Translations under genes and position numbers: made by a program | In this document: positions 6,064 through 8,558 of the stretch, piece by piece | How the letters are laid out: every line of letters begins with the position of its first letter | How positions within the stretch are numbered: position 1 is the stretch's first letter | DNA from: an uncultured Ruminococcus sp. | GTDB lineage: Bacteria > Bacillota > Clostridia > Oscillospirales > Ruminococcaceae | Direction: 5' to 3' | Length of the DNA stretch: 8,558 nucleotides | Assembly (NCBI GenBank): GCA_937901485.1 | Contig: CALGTT010000356.1 | Location: 1-8,558, forward strand | Notes under the pieces: model-generated | What the model was told of the DNA's origin: nothing | The model's input: only the letters and a program-made list of their open reading frames with translations | The model's database searches: none

Positions 6064-7132
6064 CATTTTGCCCTGCCAGTTTTGCTGCCTGATCTGCGGT
6101 AGCAAGCGCGTCAAAAATTTCATCAAGATCCCCGTTGAGGATCGCTTCCAGACGGTACAGCGTCAGTCCGATGCGGTGATCGGTCATGCGCCCCTGCGGA
6201 TAATTGTAGGTGCGGATGCGCTCGGAACGGTCGCCCGTGCCGACCTGCATCTTACGCTCCGAGGCGATCTTGTCGGTCTGTTCCTGCTGCATTGCCTCAA
6301 ACAGGCGCGCGCGGAGCACCTTCATTGCCTTATCCTTGTTTTTATGCTGGCTGCGCTCATCCTGACACTCCACCACAACGCCCGTCGGCAGGTGCGTGAT
6401 GCGCACAGCGGATTCTGTTTTGTTGATATGCTGACCGCCTGCGCCGCTTGAACGGAACACGTCAATTTTCAGGTCAGTCGGATTGATCTCCAGTTCCACC
6501 TCATCAGCTTCCGGAAGAACCGCAACCGTTACTGTCGAGGTGTGGATGCGTCCCTGTGATTCCGTTTCCGGCACGCGCTGCACACGATGCACGCCGCTTT
6601 CGTATTTCATACGCGAATATGCGCCCTCGCCCTCAATGGAAAAGCTGATCTCCTTGTAGCCGCCAAGCTCGGTCGGGCTTGCACTGAGCACCTCCTGCTT
6701 CCAGCGGTGCGCCTCGGCGTACATGCTGTACATGCGGTAGAGGGAGTTGGCAAAGAGGGAAGCCTCCTCACCGCCCGCGCCGCCGCGGATCTCAATGATG
6801 ACGTTTTTATCATCATTCGGGTCTTTGGGCAGCAGCAGGATCTTGAGCTGCTGGTTCTGTTCCTCCAGAAGCTCCTTTGCCTGCTCAAGCTGGAGCTGTG
6901 CCATTTCCTTCAGCTCCGCATCCAGACCGCCGTCTGCAAGCAGCTCCTTTGCCTCATCCAATTCTGCCTGTGTCGCCTTATATGCACGGAAGGCTTCCAC
7001 AATGGGAGTAAGGCTCTTATATTCCTTCATGAAGGCAGTATATTTTTCACGATCGCCGATGACCTCCGGATCGGAGAGCTGTTCATTGATCATATCGTAT
7101 CTTTGTTCCATCTGCAAAAGCTTTTCGAACAT
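6053..7132 (-). CDS. prfA: Peptide chain release factor 1
   Basis: A 359-residue class I release factor that recognises UAA and UAG stop codons and triggers peptidyl-tRNA hydrolysis on the ribosome. The codon-recognition tripeptide is PET at 188-190 in HRVQRVPETESQGR, a form of the RF1 P-x-T motif (RF2 would have SPF). The catalytic GGQ is at 232-234 in SSGAGGQHINKTES. The N-terminal coiled-coil region and the GGAGGEEASLFA segment are also present, and the length is standard. ATG 7132 follows AAGGTGAT (7141-7148) with an 8-base spacer. It lies 37 bases after the DUF951 gene and overlaps the synthase gene by 11 bases. The usual partner prmC, which methylates the GGQ glutamine, is not next to it in this window. 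Confidence 0.98.
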   Translation of the reverse strand: MFEKLLQMEQRYDMINEQLSDPEVIGDREKYTAFMKEYKSLTPIVEAFRAYKATQAELDEAKELLADGGLDAELKEMAQLQLEQAKELLEEQNQQLKILLLPKDPNDDKNVIIEIRGGAGGEEASLFANSLYRMYSMYAEAHRWKQEVLSASPTELGGYKEISFSIEGEGAYSRMKYESGVHRVQRVPETESQGRIHTSTVTVAVLPEADEVELEINPTDLKIDVFRSSGAGGQHINKTESAVRITHLPTGVVVECQDERSQHKNKDKAMKVLRARLFEAMQQEQTDKIASERKMQVGTGDRSERIRTYNYPQGRMTDHRIGLTLYRLEAILNGDLDEIFDALATADQAAKLAGQNDEN

Positions 7133-7169
7133 ATCGGAAAATCACCTTTCTCTTATCATGCCGTAGTTA

Positions 7170-7370
7170 TCAGAGCTGCACATCCGGATCATCACTGTGC
7201 GTCACCTGCTTGATATGCTTTTCAATTTTATGCCGCGGGATCATGAATTCTCTGCCGCAGCCCATACAGCGAAGACGAAAGTCCATACCGGTGCGCAGCA
7301 CCTTCATTTCGCGCGAGCCGCAGGGGTGCTGTTTTTTCATCAGCAGCAGATCATTGAGCCGGATATCCAT
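7170..7370 (-). CDS. DUF951 family small zinc-ribbon-like protein
   Basis: A 66-residue protein of the DUF951 family, recognised from MKKQHPCGSREMKVLRTG, then RCMGCGREFMIPR. The HPCG cysteine together with the CMGC pair suggests a small metal-binding or OB-like fold, which I infer rather than know. The function of the family is not established; its members are short cytoplasmic proteins common in Firmicutes. ATG 7370 follows TAGGAG (7381-7386) with a rather long 10-base spacer, and no better in-frame start is seen. It is the first gene of the leftward operon, about 35 bases downstream of the predicted transcription start, with prfA next. Confidence 0.92.
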   Translation of the reverse strand: MDIRLNDLLLMKKQHPCGSREMKVLRTGMDFRLRCMGCGREFMIPRHKIEKHIKQVTHSDDPDVQL

Positions 7371-7410
7371 CCTGCATTCACTCCTAATACAATATAGTCA
7401 GCCACATTAT

Positions 7411-7439
7411 ATTATACCGCATTTTCAAGGAAAAGGCAA
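7411..7439 (-). promoter_or_regulatory. Sigma-A promoter of the DUF951-prfA-exoA operon
   Basis: Read on the - strand, TTGCCT (7434-7439) is a four-of-six match to the -35 box. A 17-base spacer follows, then a perfect TATAAT -10 box (7411-7416). Transcription should start near 7404, giving a leader of about 35 bases before the DUF951 gene. The -10 is part of TATAATATAAT, so a second start shifted by 5 bases is possible. Confidence 0.8.
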
Positions 7440-7555
7440 TATTTAGTTTTCATATTTTTTCGATTTTGTTCAATAATGATAAAAAAGGCACTCCCATCCT
7501 ATGCAGGGTGATGAAAATGCATGTTTAGAACTATGATGAAGTGAGGAAAACTACG

Positions 7556-7906
7556 ATGGAACTTTGCAGAATACAAGGAGAATTTGAAGCGATCGAGCTT
7601 GCGGAGCTTACAGCAGGCAGGATCCGCCGGAGCGCGGACGGCATCCGGAAGATCATGGTGCAGGCACTGGGCAGGGTGACGGATAACCCTGTGAACCATC
7701 AGAGGTTCACGATGCTGCCGGCGAATATGCGGATGCAGAACTATGCCACCGCCGTGATGGTTTCGGAGATCAGCGATGATATCATCCCGGAGCCTGCGCT
7801 GCGGCGCACAGCTCGTTTGCAGATCATCTGTGATGCCGGAACATCTGAAAAGGTCTATTCGCTCTTGCTTGCCGCAGGTGCTCAGAATATCCGAAAATCT
7901 GAATAA
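7556..7906 (+). CDS. Hypothetical 116-residue protein
   Basis: A 116-residue protein that I do not recognise. It is soluble-looking, with no signal or membrane segment. The N-terminal third seems helical and basic (TAGRIRRSADGIRKIMVQAL). The C-terminal part (ARLQIICDAG, then a helix, then AAGAQNIRKSE) looks like the beta-alpha-beta end of a small ferredoxin-like domain, which is only a fold guess. The frame opens at GTG 7541, but ATG 7556 is preferred because GAGG at 7543-7546 lies 9 bases before it. It is transcribed away from the DUF951 operon across a 185-base divergent gap in which I could not find a convincing + strand promoter. The next gene has its own promoter 37 bases downstream, so this is probably a single-gene unit. 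No clear terminator follows. Confidence 0.72.
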   Translation: MELCRIQGEFEAIELAELTAGRIRRSADGIRKIMVQALGRVTDNPVNHQRFTMLPANMRMQNYATAVMVSEISDDIIPEPALRRTARLQIICDAGTSEKVYSLLLAAGAQNIRKSE

Positions 7907-7943
7907 ATCTCTGAAAACACAGAAAATGTGACAAATTCTGCTC

Positions 7944-7972
7944 TTGACAATTGCGCCGGAATATGGTAGCAT
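7944..7972 (+). promoter_or_regulatory. Strong sigma-A promoter of the S1-domain gene
   Basis: A perfect TTGACA -35 box (7944-7949), a 17-base spacer and a TAGCAT -10 box (7967-7972, four of six to TATAAT). Transcription should start near 7979, about 113 bases ahead of ATG 8092. Confidence 0.88.
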
Positions 7973-8000
7973 AAAAATAGAACGGAAGTACCAAATGGAT

Positions 8001-8068
8001 TCTGACGGCGGATGGTCTATTCGCTCCGCGAGCCGCATAGGATGAGTTGGAACAGAAACGTTCCCCAA
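8001..8068 (+). promoter_or_regulatory. Possible structured 5' leader of the S1-domain gene
   Basis: The roughly 110-base leader between the promoter and the ribosome binding site contains pairing potential. One hairpin pairs CTAT+TCGC (8017-8024) with GCGA (8028-8031) and ATAG (8037-8040), with a GCCGC bulge. An alternative pairs GCGGA (8008-8012) with TCCGC (8025-8029) and excludes the first. A second hairpin pairs TTGGAAC (8047-8053) with GTTCC-AA (8060-8068) with two bulged C bases. No T-run follows, so it is not an obvious terminator. I match it to no known riboswitch or ribosomal-protein leader. Autoregulation by the S1-domain protein is one possibility, offered only as inference. Confidence 0.4.
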
Positions 8069-8091
8069 ATAACACATCGGAGGTTAAAATA

Positions 8092-8558
8092 ATGATGACT
8101 ACTTTTTATCAGCCCGAGGGTGCACTGCTTGACACCCCTGAAAACAGAGCCGCACTTGCAAGCGTACAGGGTTTATTGCAGGCGCAGGCGACCGGACGCA
8201 TTCTGGAGGCACGCGTGTCCATGTGTGACAGCAGCCATAATCTCTGGGTCAGCCTGCCCTGTATGCGCGGCATGATCCCGCGTGAGGAGGGTGCGCTGGG
8301 CATTGCGGAGGGGGAGCTGCGCGACATTGCGCTGATCGCCCGCGTGGGCAAGCCCGTGTGCTTTCGCGTCCTGCGCATTGAGATGGATGAAAACGGCGAG
8401 CAGATCGCTGTGCTGTCCCGCCGTATGGTGCAGGAACAGTGCACGGAGCGTTTTCTTTCCCAGCTCCAGCCCGGTGATATCATTGATGCACGAGTGACGC
8501 ATCTGGAGCCGTTCGGCGCGTTTGTGGATATCGGCTGCGGCATCGTGTCCATGGTGCC
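8092..8558 (+). CDS. S1 RNA-binding domain protein, 5' part (runs off window)
   Basis: The first 155 codons of an S1-domain protein; the 3' end is beyond the window. ATG 8092 follows GGAGG (8079-8083) with an 8-base spacer; a second ATG follows at once. Residues from about 30 to 115 look like a divergent first S1-type unit (RILEARVS, GMIPREEG, FRVLRIEMDENGEQIAVLSRR). From about 127 a clear second S1 domain begins: QPGDIIDARVTHLEPFGAFVDIG, ending at GIVSMVP at the edge. Such proteins bind single-stranded RNA on or near the ribosome; clostridial genomes carry several, often labelled ribosomal protein S1-like. The incomplete sequence prevents a decision between true RpsA, a short S1-like protein and another S1 protein, so no symbol is given. 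It has its own strong promoter and a long leader. Confidence 0.9.
   Translation, partial: MMTTFYQPEGALLDTPENRAALASVQGLLQAQATGRILEARVSMCDSSHNLWVSLPCMRGMIPREEGALGIAEGELRDIALIARVGKPVCFRVLRIEMDENGEQIAVLSRRMVQEQCTERFLSQLQPGDIIDARVTHLEPFGAFVDIGCGIVSMV

Noticed and set aside
7440..7555. A + strand promoter for the 116-residue gene
   Set aside because: TATGAT at 7532-7537 and TTGTTC at 7466-7471 are single boxes with no partner at 16-18 bases, so no promoter is called.
7907..7943. A terminator after the 116-residue gene
   Set aside because: Only 4-bp stems (TCTG/CAGA, CACA/TGTG) without a T-run are present.
8109..8552. Open frames on the - strand near the right edge
   Set aside because: They lie opposite the S1-domain gene, which has a promoter, ribosome binding site and clear S1 motifs; the reverse products are low-complexity (Ser/Arg/Pro-rich).

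Overview
The window reads as a Gram-positive, low-to-mid GC chromosome, most likely a Clostridia member of the Ruminococcus/Oscillospiraceae type. The reasons are strong AGGAGG-type ribosome binding sites, consensus sigma-A promoters, a DUF951 gene next to prfA, a clostridial-type M18 aminopeptidase and a Bacillus-like ExoA. The genus is an inference from gene style, not from a marker gene.

Positions 1-1712 (+ strand) are an accessory block. The 3' end of an acyl carrier protein (ACP) gene enters at the left edge. It is followed by a DUF1963/YwqG-family gene, a complete ACP gene whose last 107 bases match the left-edge fragment at 104 of 107 positions, and an unrecognised 146-residue protein. 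Hand counts over 120-base samples give about 52% GC in the ACP gene but about 35-38% in the two other genes. The block therefore looks like a duplicated ACP gene alternating with lower-GC accessory genes that resemble orphan immunity genes. It ends at a perfect 15-bp hairpin that serves both strands.

Positions 1761-7370 (- strand, transcribed right to left) are a tightly packed housekeeping operon: DUF951 protein, prfA (release factor 1), threonylcarbamoyl-AMP synthase, coaE (dephospho-CoA kinase), M18 aminopeptidase, two small unknown proteins, and exoA (AP endonuclease). Several junctions are ATGA overlaps, which indicates translational coupling. A good sigma-A promoter lies at 7411-7439. 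The themes are translation (termination, t6A tRNA modification), CoA synthesis, peptide turnover and DNA repair, with no single pathway.

Positions 7556-8558 (+ strand) hold an unknown 116-residue protein. After it come a near-consensus promoter, a roughly 110-base leader with possible hairpins, and the 5' part of an S1-domain RNA-binding protein that runs off the right edge.

No gene-free stretch exceeds 300 bases; the largest gaps are 7371-7555 and 7907-8091. I see no tRNA, rRNA, CRISPR array, transposase or attachment site.
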